Shown piece after piece: positions 1 through 7,124 of a stretch of DNA of 8,144 bases. Position numbers and translations under genes: made by a program. This DNA comes from Chloroflexota bacterium. Lineage in GTDB: Bacteria > Chloroflexota > Limnocylindria > P2-11E. The notes under the pieces are model-generated. The model did no database searches and was not told the origin of the DNA. It was given only the letters and a program-made list of their open reading frames with translations. The DNA is taken from assembly GCA_005889445.1 (NCBI GenBank), contig VBGS01000107.1:1-8144 (forward strand). Direction: 5' to 3'. Within the stretch, counting starts at the first letter, position 1, and every line of letters starts with the position of its first letter.

Positions 1-495
1 CTGTATCTGAGCGGTGCCGGGCTCGGCGTCCTCATCCTGCTGGGGCTCCTCGGCATCTACGCCGTCGGTCCACGGATCGCGCGATTCTTTCCGGGCGAGA
101 TCCGCCGCATCGGGCGGCTGTTCCGCGAGGGCGTGCTCCACAGCTTTCGCGCACTTCCGGTCGCGGGGCCGATGACGCTGCTCATCTGGCTCTTCGAGGC
201 GGCGCGGCTGCTGTTCGTTCTTGGCGCGCTCGGTCTGTACCTGCCGCCCTCGCAGGTGATCTTCGTCGCGGTCGCCGCATCGCTGCTCACGACCGTGCCG
301 TTGACGCCCGCCGGCTTCGGCTTCGTCGAGATCGCGATGGTGTACGTCCTGACCACGGGCTTCGGGCTCGCTCAGAACGACGCCGTGGCCGTCGCGGTAC
401 TCGACCGAACGGTCAGCGTCTTCTCGGTGATCGTGGTCGGCGCTCCGCTGTACTGGCGCTCGCGCTCGGAGATCGCCGCGCGTGCCGCGGCCTGA
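1..495 (+). CDS. Flippase-like / lysylphosphatidylglycerol synthase TM-domain protein (C-terminal part, 5' end outside window)
   Basis: The frame is open from base 1 to a TGA at 493-495, giving the last 164 residues. It is a hydrophobic multi-pass membrane protein with about five membrane segments in view. The first spans roughly residues 3-22, and a basic loop (about 23-50) follows. Family-typical points are the W-L-F-E segment (63-66), the P-L-T-P-A-G-F-G-F-V-E motif (100-110), and the L-D-R-T-V-S-V stretch (134-140) before the last helix. These match the integral-membrane domain of MprF/AglD-like proteins (LPG_synthase_TM, UPF0104). Members without a catalytic domain are usually annotated flippase-like and often sit beside glycosyltransferases. 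The visible part has no soluble synthase domain after the helices, so a stand-alone flippase-like role is likelier than aminoacyl-phospholipid synthesis. The substrate is unknown. The stop overlaps the next gene by 14 bases. The family call is firm; the function is inference. Confidence 0.82.
   Translation: MYLSGAGLGVLILLGLLGIYAVGPRIARFFPGEIRRIGRLFREGVLHSFRALPVAGPMTLLIWLFEAARLLFVLGALGLYLPPSQVIFVAVAASLLTTVPLTPAGFGFVEIAMVYVLTTGFGLAQNDAVAVAVLDRTVSVFSVIVVGAPLYWRSRSEIAARAAA
468..471 (+). promoter_or_regulatory. Ribosome binding site for the GTG start at 482
   Basis: GGAG lies 10 bases before GTG 482, inside the end of the upstream flippase-like gene. It supports the GTG start and the 14-base overlap. 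The next in-frame start candidate (GTG 566) would cut into the first membrane helix. Confidence 0.5.
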
Positions 496-1693
496 GGCAT
501 CCGCGTCGCCGCGCCTTCGCGCCGGCGCTGTCCTCGTTCTCGCCCTCGGCGCTGTCGCGGCGGCCGTGACGATCCTGAGCGCGAGCGACATCCCCGCGGG
601 AACCTACCGCGACAACGATTTCTCGCAGTACTACGCGGGTGCGCGCGCCGTCGCGATGGGCCGCTCTCCATACGGTGAGACGTTCTGGGCGGTGCTGCGC
701 GAGATCGGCAGCAAAGCGCTGTTCGCGAAGCCGTACGCGACCGTCCCGGAGGCCGGTCTCACAGTGGCGTACCCGCTCTGGGTGTTCGTGCTGCTCGCGC
801 CGATGGGAGTCCTCCCGCTCGCGCTCGCCGCGTCGGCGTTTCTCATGGCGCAGCTCGCAGGCATCGTCGCCGCGCTCGTCGCGATCGCGCGACGTCTTCT
901 GTCCGGCGTCTCGGGCGGTGCGCTGGTCTTCGCCGTGGTCGCCGCGGCGTTCCAGCCGCTGTGGCTCATCCTCGTCGGTGGAAACCTCGCTGGCATCGTC
1001 GCGGCGGCGTTCATCGGCGGCGTCGCCGCGGCGCTCTCGGGCCGGCCGCGGCTCGCCGGTGGCCTCCTCGGGTTGTGTTTGCTGAAGCCGCACGTCGTCG
1101 CGCTCGCGGTGCTGGCGCTGCTGGTGGGGCTCGACCCAAGCGCACGCCGGCGCGCCCTGGCGAGCTTCGCCGTCGTTGCGATCGTTCTCATCGCGATCGC
1201 GTTCGCCAGCGATCCGTCGTGGATCGCCCCGTGGTGGCGCAACCTGACCGCGCTCCAGTCGACGTCCGGCAGCAACGCGACGGGCTGGACCATCGACCGC
1301 GCGGTCGACGCGCCGCGCTGGACGTCGCCGGTCGCGGTCGCGATCGTCCTTGGGTCGTTCGTGGTCTGGGTGCGCGCGCGGCGACCCGCGTCCGCGACGA
1401 TGATCGCCGCGGCGACACCGGTCTCGATCTTCGCCGCACCCCATGCCTGGAGCTACGACGCGGTGCCGCTCCTTCTCAGCGTCGCCGTGCTCATCGCGAT
1501 CTTCGGACGGATCGGTGGGAGGGCGCGGGCGCTCGGTCTCGCCGCCATCGGCGCGCTGGCGATCGTGGGCCCCTGGGCGGCATACGCGCTCGCGTTCCGT
1601 CGCGGGGGCGAGGAATGGACCGCCGTGGCGATCCTCGCGTTCTTTCCGCTCGTCGTGCTCGCCGACACGCTGCAGAGAAGGATGGCGACCTGA
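482..1693 (+). CDS. GT87-like polytopic membrane glycosyltransferase (DUF2029 type)
   Basis: A 403-residue protein with about ten hydrophobic segments and a short basic N-terminus. It resembles the GT87 (DUF2029) family of GT-C transferases, such as the mycobacterial mannosyltransferase PimE. These use polyprenyl-phosphate sugars at the outer membrane face. Visible hallmarks: N-D-F-S-Q-Y-Y at 45-51 after TM1, with D46 the likely catalytic Asp; G-R-S-P-Y at 60-64; Y-P-L-W before a helix (97-100); L-K-P-H at 201-204; a W-W pair near 251; and P-H-A-W-S-Y-D at 320-326 before a late helix. The length is normal for the family. The GTG start at 482 has GGAG ten bases upstream and overlaps the previous gene, suggesting co-translation. 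Sugar and acceptor cannot be read from sequence. The C-terminus carries the ribosome binding site of the next gene. Confidence 0.8.
   Translation: MPRPEASASPRLRAGAVLVLALGAVAAAVTILSASDIPAGTYRDNDFSQYYAGARAVAMGRSPYGETFWAVLREIGSKALFAKPYATVPEAGLTVAYPLWVFVLLAPMGVLPLALAASAFLMAQLAGIVAALVAIARRLLSGVSGGALVFAVVAAAFQPLWLILVGGNLAGIVAAAFIGGVAAALSGRPRLAGGLLGLCLLKPHVVALAVLALLVGLDPSARRRALASFAVVAIVLIAIAFASDPSWIAPWWRNLTALQSTSGSNATGWTIDRAVDAPRWTSPVAVAIVLGSFVVWVRARRPASATMIAAATPVSIFAAPHAWSYDAVPLLLSVAVLIAIFGRIGGRARALGLAAIGALAIVGPWAAYALAFRRGGEEWTAVAILAFFPLVVLADTLQRRMAT
1676..1681 (+). promoter_or_regulatory. Strong ribosome binding site (AGAAGG) that points to a CTG start at 1690
   Basis: AGAAGG lies eight bases before CTG 1690, at the very end of the GT87-like gene. 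The ATG at 1682 directly behind it is in the frame of that upstream gene and reads only Met-Ala-Thr-stop. The site therefore most plausibly serves the next gene in its own frame. Confidence 0.5.
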
Positions 1694-3255
1694 CCGCCCC
1701 GCGCGCGAGGTACGGCGGCGTTCGCGCGATCGCGATCGTCTCGCTCGTCTTCATCGCGATCCGTCTGGGCTCGCTCGCGTTCGTGAGGGTGCCGGGCTAC
1801 ACCGACGCGTACTACTACGCCGACGTCGCCGGGCGCCTCGTCGATGGCCAGGGCCTGGTCGCCGATTTCGTCTGGAGCCCGCTCGAGGCACGCGGCTTTC
1901 CGGCGCTCCCGGTGCCGAGCCATCGCTTCTGGATGCCGCTCGCGTCGCTCGTTCAGGCCGCCGGGATGGCGCTCTTCGCGCCGCTTGGCCGGTTCGGTGC
2001 GGCCCAGCTCGCCGTCGTGCTCTTCGCCGCGCTCGTCCCGCTCGTGACGTACCTCGCCGCTAGATCGATCGGCGCGAGCGAACGCTGGGCGCTGCTCGGC
2101 GCGATCCTCGCCGGACTGGGGGGCCTGTTCGCGCCAGGCTGGGTCACCCTCGACTCGTACGGCGTCGCCGCGATCCTCGGCGGGGTCTTCTTTCTCTCCT
2201 TCGCTCGGGCCGCCGACAACGGGGAAGTGCGGGCCGGAGCGGTCGCCGGCATGGCGGTCGGTGTCCTGTTCCTCGCACGCGCCGAGGCCGCGCTGTTCGG
2301 GCTCGCGCTCCTCGCTCTCCTGCTCGATCCGCGGACCCGTAGGGCCGGCGTCGTCGGCGCGGCCGCCGCGATGGCGGTCGGGCTCGGGTGGCTCGCGCGG
2401 GACGCCGCGCTCGCTCCCGCCGCGGACGTGTTCGGGCGAAGCGTGCTGCTCGTGCGCTACGAGGATCTCTTCGCGCTCCGCGATCCGACGCTGGGCGAGT
2501 TTCTGGCGGCATGGCCGACGGTGCTCGCGGCGAAGGCGAATGCCATCGGGACGAACGCCCTGACGTTCCTGTTCGCGTTCGCGCTCCTTCCGGTCGTCGG
2601 TCTCGTGGCCGGCGCGCGCGCGCTCTGGTCGCGGGCCGATGTCCGCGCGTACGTCGTCCTCGCGGTCGTGGTCTTCCTGGCCCAATCGCTCGTGTGGACG
2701 CTCCATTCGACGCGCGGCTCGTACGTGCACTCGCTCGCCGCGATGCTCCCCTTCGGCTTCGCGCTCGCGGCGGCCGGCGGCGAGACGCTCGCCCGCGGGC
2801 GCGCGCTCGGTCCGCGCGTGCTCGCCGTCGGCGTCTCGGTCACTGCGGTCGTCCTCATCTCGGCTGCCGCGCTCCTCCAGTTCGACGGGACCTATGGCGC
2901 GAACGAGCGGGCGCGCCGTGCGGCCCTCGGCGCGATCCCCCAAGGCCCGTTCCTCGCGATCGACGCCGCGGCGTGGCGATGGATCGCGGACCGTCAAGTC
3001 GTCGTCACGCCCGCCGACGGACTCGACGCGGCGGCCTGCGCCGCCGCGCGCTATGGCGCCCGGTCCATCGTCCTGGAGGCCGCGCACTTCAGCGCGTACG
3101 ACGACCTCTATCGCGGGAATGGACGGCCGTCGTGGCTCGCCTCTCCGATCGACCGCGGCGGGATACGCGTGTACCCGGTGAGCGGAGCAGGCGAACCGCC
3201 GTGCGCGGCCAGTCGCGCCGCCACGGACACCACCGCCGGGTCGCGGCGTCCATAG
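1690..3255 (+). CDS. GT39/ArnT-like polytopic membrane glycosyltransferase
   Basis: A 521-residue polytopic protein if started at CTG 1690. It has about ten hydrophobic segments and an outward-facing C-terminal region. After TM1 comes P-G-Y-T-D-A-Y-Y-Y-A-D (35-45), the first-loop acidic motif expected of GT39/ArnT-type GT-C enzymes. D39 is the likely metal-binding or catalytic residue. H-R-F-W-M-P (78-83) then leads into TM2, as in oligosaccharide or lipid-sugar transferases. About 100 residues after the last helix (from near 400) are soluble and may bind substrate. The tail after R-V-Y-P-V is short, Ala/Thr-rich and probably disordered. Start choice: no ATG, GTG or TTG suits. ATG 1615 would place about 25 nonsense-like residues antiparallel to nothing conserved and overlap the previous gene by 79 bases, while GTG 1783 deletes TM1. 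CTG 1690 overlaps the previous stop as CTGA and has AGAAGG eight bases upstream. Donor and acceptor are unknown. Confidence 0.75.
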   Translation: MTAPRARYGGVRAIAIVSLVFIAIRLGSLAFVRVPGYTDAYYYADVAGRLVDGQGLVADFVWSPLEARGFPALPVPSHRFWMPLASLVQAAGMALFAPLGRFGAAQLAVVLFAALVPLVTYLAARSIGASERWALLGAILAGLGGLFAPGWVTLDSYGVAAILGGVFFLSFARAADNGEVRAGAVAGMAVGVLFLARAEAALFGLALLALLLDPRTRRAGVVGAAAAMAVGLGWLARDAALAPAADVFGRSVLLVRYEDLFALRDPTLGEFLAAWPTVLAAKANAIGTNALTFLFAFALLPVVGLVAGARALWSRADVRAYVVLAVVVFLAQSLVWTLHSTRGSYVHSLAAMLPFGFALAAAGGETLARGRALGPRVLAVGVSVTAVVLISAAALLQFDGTYGANERARRAALGAIPQGPFLAIDAAAWRWIADRQVVVTPADGLDAAACAAARYGARSIVLEAAHFSAYDDLYRGNGRPSWLASPIDRGGIRVYPVSGAGEPPCAASRAATDTTAGSRRP

Positions 3256-3291
3256 GGTGGCTTCATCGACCGCCCAACACGCTCGCGACTG

Positions 3292-4680
3292 ATGCCCCGA
3301 TCGCGTCCGGCCATCCGGGCGTTCTCCGCGGCCGCCTTCCCGATCGCCTTCGCGAGCGCCGTGTTCATCGCCGCGGTGGGTCTGCCATCGACCGACTCGG
3401 ATACGTACTGGCAGCTGGCGAGCGGACGCTGGATGCTCGATCACGGCGAGCTGCTCCGCCGCGATGTCTTCTCGGCGACGATCACCGGCGCGCCGCTCGG
3501 CATCGGCGAGTGGCTCGGCCAGCTCGTGTTCGCCGCGGCGTTCGCGGCGGGGGGTTGGGCCGGCGTGGTGGTGCTCCGCTCGCTGCTCCTCGCGATCGCG
3601 GGCTTCTTCGTGGCGCGACTCGCGCACCGAGGTGGGATCCCGTGGTGGATCTCGCTTCCTCTGTCGGCGGGTGCGCTCCTTGTCTCGAGGATCACCTGGA
3701 CGGATCGACCCCAGCTGTTCACGCTCGCGCTCGTCCCGGCCCTGCTCGATCTCCTCCTCACGCTGCCGGGTGGCTGGTCGCGCCGGCTCGTCGTGCTCCC
3801 GCCCCTCTTCGGGGTATGGGCGAGCATCCACGGCGGTTACCTGCTCGGTCTCATCGTGCTCGCGATCTTCGCGCTGCACTCCCTGATCGCCGACGGCCGC
3901 CGCGCGCTGCCGCTCGCTGCGATCACGATCGCGAGCGCCGCCTTCACGTTCCTCAGCCCGGCGCCGCTCGAGATCGCCGGGGCCGCGATCGGCGTCGCTC
4001 CGCCACGGTTCATCGCGGAGTACTTCGCGACGGACGTGCTTTCGCCCGCCGGCGCGATCTTCGCCGCGTACCTGCTCGCGATCCTGGGGACCGCCCTGCT
4101 CCGCGGCGGCACGCTCCTCGAGGCGATGCTCCTCCCGCCGCTCCTCTATCTCGGTCTGAGCGCGCAGCGGCACATGGTCTTCTTCGTGATCGCCGCGATA
4201 CCGTTCCTCGCCCCGCGTCTGCGCTCGCTCGTCGCACGAGACGGGCGCGCGCCGGAGCTGCCCGCCGCGGTCGCGACGGGGCTCGCGGCGGTCCTCCTCG
4301 TCGCCGCGGTCGCGAGCGCTCCCGCCGCACCGGCCGCGCCGGATGTCGGGTTCTACCCGGCCGGCGCGCTGGCGACGCTTCGCTCGGGCAGCGGCGTGCT
4401 CCTGAACGAATATGACTGGGGCGGCTATCTCATCTTCAACCTGCCCGAACGTCCGGTCTTCATCGATGGTCGGTACGTGCCGTACCTCGGCGGCGTCCTC
4501 GACGACTACCGCGCGCTCGTCGGCCTTCATCCGGGGTGGCGCGATCTTCTCGATCGCTATCGCGTGAGCGAAGTCGTTCTCCGAATGGCGCGACCGCTCG
4601 CGGTCGCGCTTCGCGAGGACGGCTGGACCGTGCGCGCCGCCGATCCCGACGGACGATGGATCGTCCTGGGCCGTCCGTGA
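3292..4680 (+). CDS. Polytopic membrane protein with C-terminal NEYDWGGYL/FIDGR domain (first of two paralogues)
   Basis: A 462-residue protein whose family is widespread in environmental bacteria but, to my knowledge, usually annotated hypothetical. Order: TM1 (about 11-31); D-S-D-T-Y-W-Q-L (35-42), an acidic first-loop motif reminiscent of GT-C transferases; G-E-W-L-G-Q (72-77); D-R-P-Q (138-141); W-A-S-I-H-G-G-Y (176-183); an A-Q-R-H segment (291-294); a last helix near 325-345; then about 110 soluble residues with N-E-Y-D-W-G-G-Y-L (372-380) and F-I-D-G-R (390-394). The acidic loop plus outward soluble domain suggests a lipid-sugar transferase, but this is inference. The gene starts 36 bases after the previous stop, in the same frame. 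No good ribosome binding site precedes ATG 3292. It ends in a GTGA overlap with its paralogue. Confidence 0.75.
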   Translation: MPRSRPAIRAFSAAAFPIAFASAVFIAAVGLPSTDSDTYWQLASGRWMLDHGELLRRDVFSATITGAPLGIGEWLGQLVFAAAFAAGGWAGVVVLRSLLLAIAGFFVARLAHRGGIPWWISLPLSAGALLVSRITWTDRPQLFTLALVPALLDLLLTLPGGWSRRLVVLPPLFGVWASIHGGYLLGLIVLAIFALHSLIADGRRALPLAAITIASAAFTFLSPAPLEIAGAAIGVAPPRFIAEYFATDVLSPAGAIFAAYLLAILGTALLRGGTLLEAMLLPPLLYLGLSAQRHMVFFVIAAIPFLAPRLRSLVARDGRAPELPAAVATGLAAVLLVAAVASAPAAPAAPDVGFYPAGALATLRSGSGVLLNEYDWGGYLIFNLPERPVFIDGRYVPYLGGVLDDYRALVGLHPGWRDLLDRYRVSEVVLRMARPLAVALREDGWTVRAADPDGRWIVLGRP

Positions 4681-6083
4681 GCGGCCGCGTGTCGTGGTCG
4701 ATCCCGCTGCTGGCGGGTGGCATCTTCGGTGGACTGTCGACGCTCGCGACCGTCGGCGACTCCGATCTCTTCTGGCATCTCGCGCAGGGTCGCCAGACCT
4801 TGACCGAGGGACTCGTCCGCGTGGACACGTTCTCGTGGACCGTCCGCGGTCTGCCGGTCCTCATCGACCAGTGGCTCGGACAGGTCGTCTGGTACGGCGC
4901 GTACGCGACCCTTGGCTGGACCGGGATCATCCTGCTGCGCGCGCTCGTCGTCGCGGGCATCGCGACGCTCATCGTCGCCGCGGCGCTCGCCGCGCAGCGC
5001 CGCCCGATCGTCGCCGTCCTCGCGTCGTTGCCGGCGATCGCCCTCACGCGCTACGGCTGGACCGAGCGGCCACAGCTCATCGGACTGCTGTGCTTCGCCG
5101 CGCTCGTCTTCGTGCTCCGCGCGTCGGACACCCGACCCCGCGTGCTGCTCGGGCTGCCCGTTCTCCTCGTGCTCTGGGCCAATCTGCACGGCTCGTACGC
5201 GCTCGGCCTCGCCATCGCGGTCATCGCTTGCGCCGAGCTCGCGCTCCGCCGCCGGCCGCTTCGGCGTTTCGCCGTCGCGGTCGCCGTCGCGTCGCTCCTT
5301 GCCACGCTGCTGACCCCGTCGGGCGTCGCGACCTGGGCCTCGGCGGGTGGCCACTTCCTCTCGCCGCCACGCATCGTGCTGGAGGAGGGCGTGCCCGACG
5401 TGACGCAGCCCTACGGAGTGCTGTTCGCGTTCATCATCCTGTCGGTCCTGGTCACCGCGCTCCTCGCGCGACCGGTGTCGCTCCGTGAGGTCGCGTTGCT
5501 GCTTCCGGTGCTCTTCGTCTCCATGACCGCCGCGCGTCACACGCCGTTCTTCGCCGTCGCGTCCGCGCCGTATCTCGCGGCGAACGCGCCCGATGCGATC
5601 GCCGCCATCGCCGCGAAGCTGCATCTCGCCATCCGATTGCCGGCGTTCGCGCCGAGTGTCCCGCCGCGCCGCGTCGACCTCGCGACCGCCGCGCTCGCGC
5701 TCGCCGCGGTCATCGGAGCCGCGTTCGTGGCGCCTGGCCAGCCGAACCTGGCGCCGTATCCAGAAGGCGCGCTGAGCCAGCTCCCGGCCGGTTCGGGTCT
5801 GCTCAACGACTACGACTGGGGCGGCTTTCTGATTTGGTACGCGCCTGCAACACCCGTGTTCATCGACGGACGGCTCTTCCCATACACCGGTGACGCGCTC
5901 CGAGATTACGAGACGGTGGTCTCCATTGGCCCAACGTGGCGCGATGTTTTGACGCGCCGGAGCGTTCGCGCGCTACTTCTCAAGCCGGACTCGCCACTCG
6001 CCGTTCGGGCGCGCGATCTTCGTTGGCCGGTGCTCGCGGAGTCCGCGAGATATGTGCTCTTCACGATCCCGAATTCGCGTTGA
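4677..6083 (+). CDS. Polytopic membrane protein with C-terminal NDYDWGGFL/FIDGR domain (second paralogue)
   Basis: A 468-residue paralogue of the preceding gene, sharing each landmark in order: D-S-D-L-F-W-H-L (28-35), D-Q-W-L-G-Q (64-69), E-R-P-Q (130-133), W-A-N-L-H-G-S-Y (167-174), A-A-R-H (285-288), N-D-Y-D-W-G-G-F-L (377-385), and F-I-D-G-R (395-399). The same GT-C-like topology is expected: an acidic loop after TM1, about ten helices, then a soluble C-terminal domain. Divergence between the copies is high outside the motifs, so the duplication is old and the substrates may differ. Start: GTG 4677 forms a GTGA overlap with the upstream stop and suits translational coupling. ATG 4656 (seven residues longer, in frame, overlapping 25 bases) is a real alternative; neither has a strong ribosome binding site. 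The reading frame stays open further upstream, but that part is only the shadow of the first paralogue. Function is not established. Confidence 0.75.
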   Translation: MSGRVSWSIPLLAGGIFGGLSTLATVGDSDLFWHLAQGRQTLTEGLVRVDTFSWTVRGLPVLIDQWLGQVVWYGAYATLGWTGIILLRALVVAGIATLIVAAALAAQRRPIVAVLASLPAIALTRYGWTERPQLIGLLCFAALVFVLRASDTRPRVLLGLPVLLVLWANLHGSYALGLAIAVIACAELALRRRPLRRFAVAVAVASLLATLLTPSGVATWASAGGHFLSPPRIVLEEGVPDVTQPYGVLFAFIILSVLVTALLARPVSLREVALLLPVLFVSMTAARHTPFFAVASAPYLAANAPDAIAAIAAKLHLAIRLPAFAPSVPPRRVDLATAALALAAVIGAAFVAPGQPNLAPYPEGALSQLPAGSGLLNDYDWGGFLIWYAPATPVFIDGRLFPYTGDALRDYETVVSIGPTWRDVLTRRSVRALLLKPDSPLAVRARDLRWPVLAESARYVLFTIPNSR

Positions 6084-6090
6084 CCGCGGC

Positions 6091-6096
6091 TAGACT
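6091..6096 (+). promoter_or_regulatory. Candidate -10 element of a leaderless promoter for the histidine kinase gene
   Basis: TAGACT fits the TANNNT -10 consensus and ends eight bases before ATG 6105. Transcription would therefore start at or next to the A of the start codon. There is no Shine-Dalgarno sequence in the 21-base gap, which fits leaderless expression. No convincing -35 is seen at 16-18 bases; a TTCACG at 6060-6065 is too far. The site is a prediction only. Confidence 0.4.
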
Positions 6097-6104
6097 GACC
6101 CGCG

Positions 6105-7124
6105 ATGAGCGAGCCTGCGCGGGTTCCGCGCGATGCAGACGACCTCGATGCGCAGTTCGATTCGATCGTCGACGCGCTTCGCCGTGACGTTCGCCGCCTG
6201 CGGCAGCAGGTCGATCGGTTCAGCCACGCCTATCAGAGACAGGCGGAGGAGCGCTCGCGGCGCGCGTCCGGTGGCGACGTCGACGATGAGACCCAGCGCG
6301 GGTACCGCCGACTGAAGCAGCTGCAGGTCGTGGTCCAGCACATCGAGTCGAGCACCGCGTACCTGCTCGGCTCGGGCATCGATCCGAGCGCCGATCAGTC
6401 GGAGGAGGAGACCATCGCCGTCGCCCAGCGTGTCCTTGAGAGCCTCGAGGCGGAACAGCAGCGGCTGTACCGCGACGTGCACGACGGTCCAGCACAGGTG
6501 CTCGCGAACGCGATCTTCGAGATCGAGTATCTCGAACGCATCGCCGACCGCGCGCCAAGCGAGGTGCGCCAGACCCTCCGCACCGAGCTGGCGAACCTCA
6601 AAGGGCAGTTCCGCAGCTCACTCGACTCGGTGCGCGCGATGATCTATGACCTCCGTCCGCCCGAGCTGAGCGAGCTTGGCCTCGCCGAGGCGATGGGGAA
6701 CTACGCCCTGGAGTGGGAGGCGCGCTGCGGCATCCGCGTAGCGAGCCGTCTCGACACGATGGACACCGGCCTCTCGCCGATGCAGGAGCTCGCCATCTAC
6801 CGCGTCATGCAGGAGGCGCTGCAGAACGTGCACAAGCACGCGCAGGCCAACGCCGTCGGCATGGCGTGGCAGCACTCCAACGACAACTGGGTCCTCCACG
6901 TGACCGATGACGGCGTGGGCTTCGACCTGGTGAAAGCCGCCCGTCACAAGAAGTCGGTCGGCCTGCTCTCCATGCGCGAGCGCGCCGAGCTCATCGGCGG
7001 CACGCTCCAGATCCAATCGACCCCAGGGAAGGGGACCGCTGTGACATTGCTGCTGCCCGCGCAAAAGAAGGTGGAGCCGCTCCGCGCGCGTCGCGACGAG
7101 CGTGCCCGTGAGGAGCATTCATGA
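6105..7124 (+). CDS. Soluble DegS-like sensor histidine kinase (HisKA_3 / HATPase_c)
   Basis: A 339-residue cytosolic kinase with no membrane segment. Residues 10-85 are charged and heptad-like, probably a coiled-coil sensor region as in Bacillus DegS. The dimerisation and phosphoacceptor domain (HisKA_3) covers about 115-185. Phospho-accepting H126 lies in R-D-V-H-D-G-P-A-Q; the H-D-x-x-x-Q pattern also allows phosphatase activity. D-L-R-P-P-E-L-S-E-L-G-L (182-193) is typical of the family. The ATPase domain has the N-box E-A-L-Q-N-V-H-K-H-A (237-246), G1 D-D-G-V-G-F-D (268-274), and G2 S-V-G-L-L-S-M-R-E-R (284-293), followed by G-K-G-T-A-V (309-314). All catalytic boxes are intact. The start is ATG 6105, with no ribosome binding site and a -10-like TAGACT eight bases upstream. 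It overlaps the response regulator as ATGA, so the two are probably made together. The signal sensed is unknown and would be intracellular or relayed by a partner protein. Confidence 0.9.
   Translation: MSEPARVPRDADDLDAQFDSIVDALRRDVRRLRQQVDRFSHAYQRQAEERSRRASGGDVDDETQRGYRRLKQLQVVVQHIESSTAYLLGSGIDPSADQSEEETIAVAQRVLESLEAEQQRLYRDVHDGPAQVLANAIFEIEYLERIADRAPSEVRQTLRTELANLKGQFRSSLDSVRAMIYDLRPPELSELGLAEAMGNYALEWEARCGIRVASRLDTMDTGLSPMQELAIYRVMQEALQNVHKHAQANAVGMAWQHSNDNWVLHVTDDGVGFDLVKAARHKKSVGLLSMRERAELIGGTLQIQSTPGKGTAVTLLLPAQKKVEPLRARRDERAREEHS

Noticed and set aside
961..1689. An in-frame 5' extension of the GT39-like gene back to 961.
   Set aside because: This part translates to Arg-rich nonsense that overlaps the GT87-like gene, whose own frame carries the conserved motifs. 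The real protein begins near 1690.
1682..1693. ATG 1682 as the start of the GT39-like gene, placed just after AGAAGG.
   Set aside because: It is in the frame of the upstream gene and reaches a stop after three codons.
2388..4415. A 675-codon open frame on the plus strand in another phase.
   Set aside because: It is Arg/Ala/Pro-rich low-complexity sequence crossing the boundary of two real genes, a frame shadow of high-GC coding DNA.
1453..4530. A 1025-codon open frame on the minus strand.
   Set aside because: Its product is dominated by Arg, Glu, Asp and Gly with no hydrophobic core or recognisable motif. It lies antisense to three well-supported membrane-protein genes. Long antisense frames are expected where third codon positions are almost always G or C.
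881..5602. Five copies of the palindrome GCGATCGC (881, 1193, 1726, 3592, 5595), more than base composition alone would give.
   Set aside because: All five fall in frame as Ala-Ile-Ala codons in membrane helices, so protein composition and codon preference explain them without a special repeat.
4557..5624. A 355-codon open frame on the minus strand.
   Set aside because: It is a charged low-complexity product antisense to the second paralogue, with no motif or credible start context.
6080..6096. TTGACC followed by TAGACT as a sigma-70 -35/-10 pair.
   Set aside because: The spacing is only five bases, far below the 16-18 needed. Only the -10-like part is kept as a candidate.
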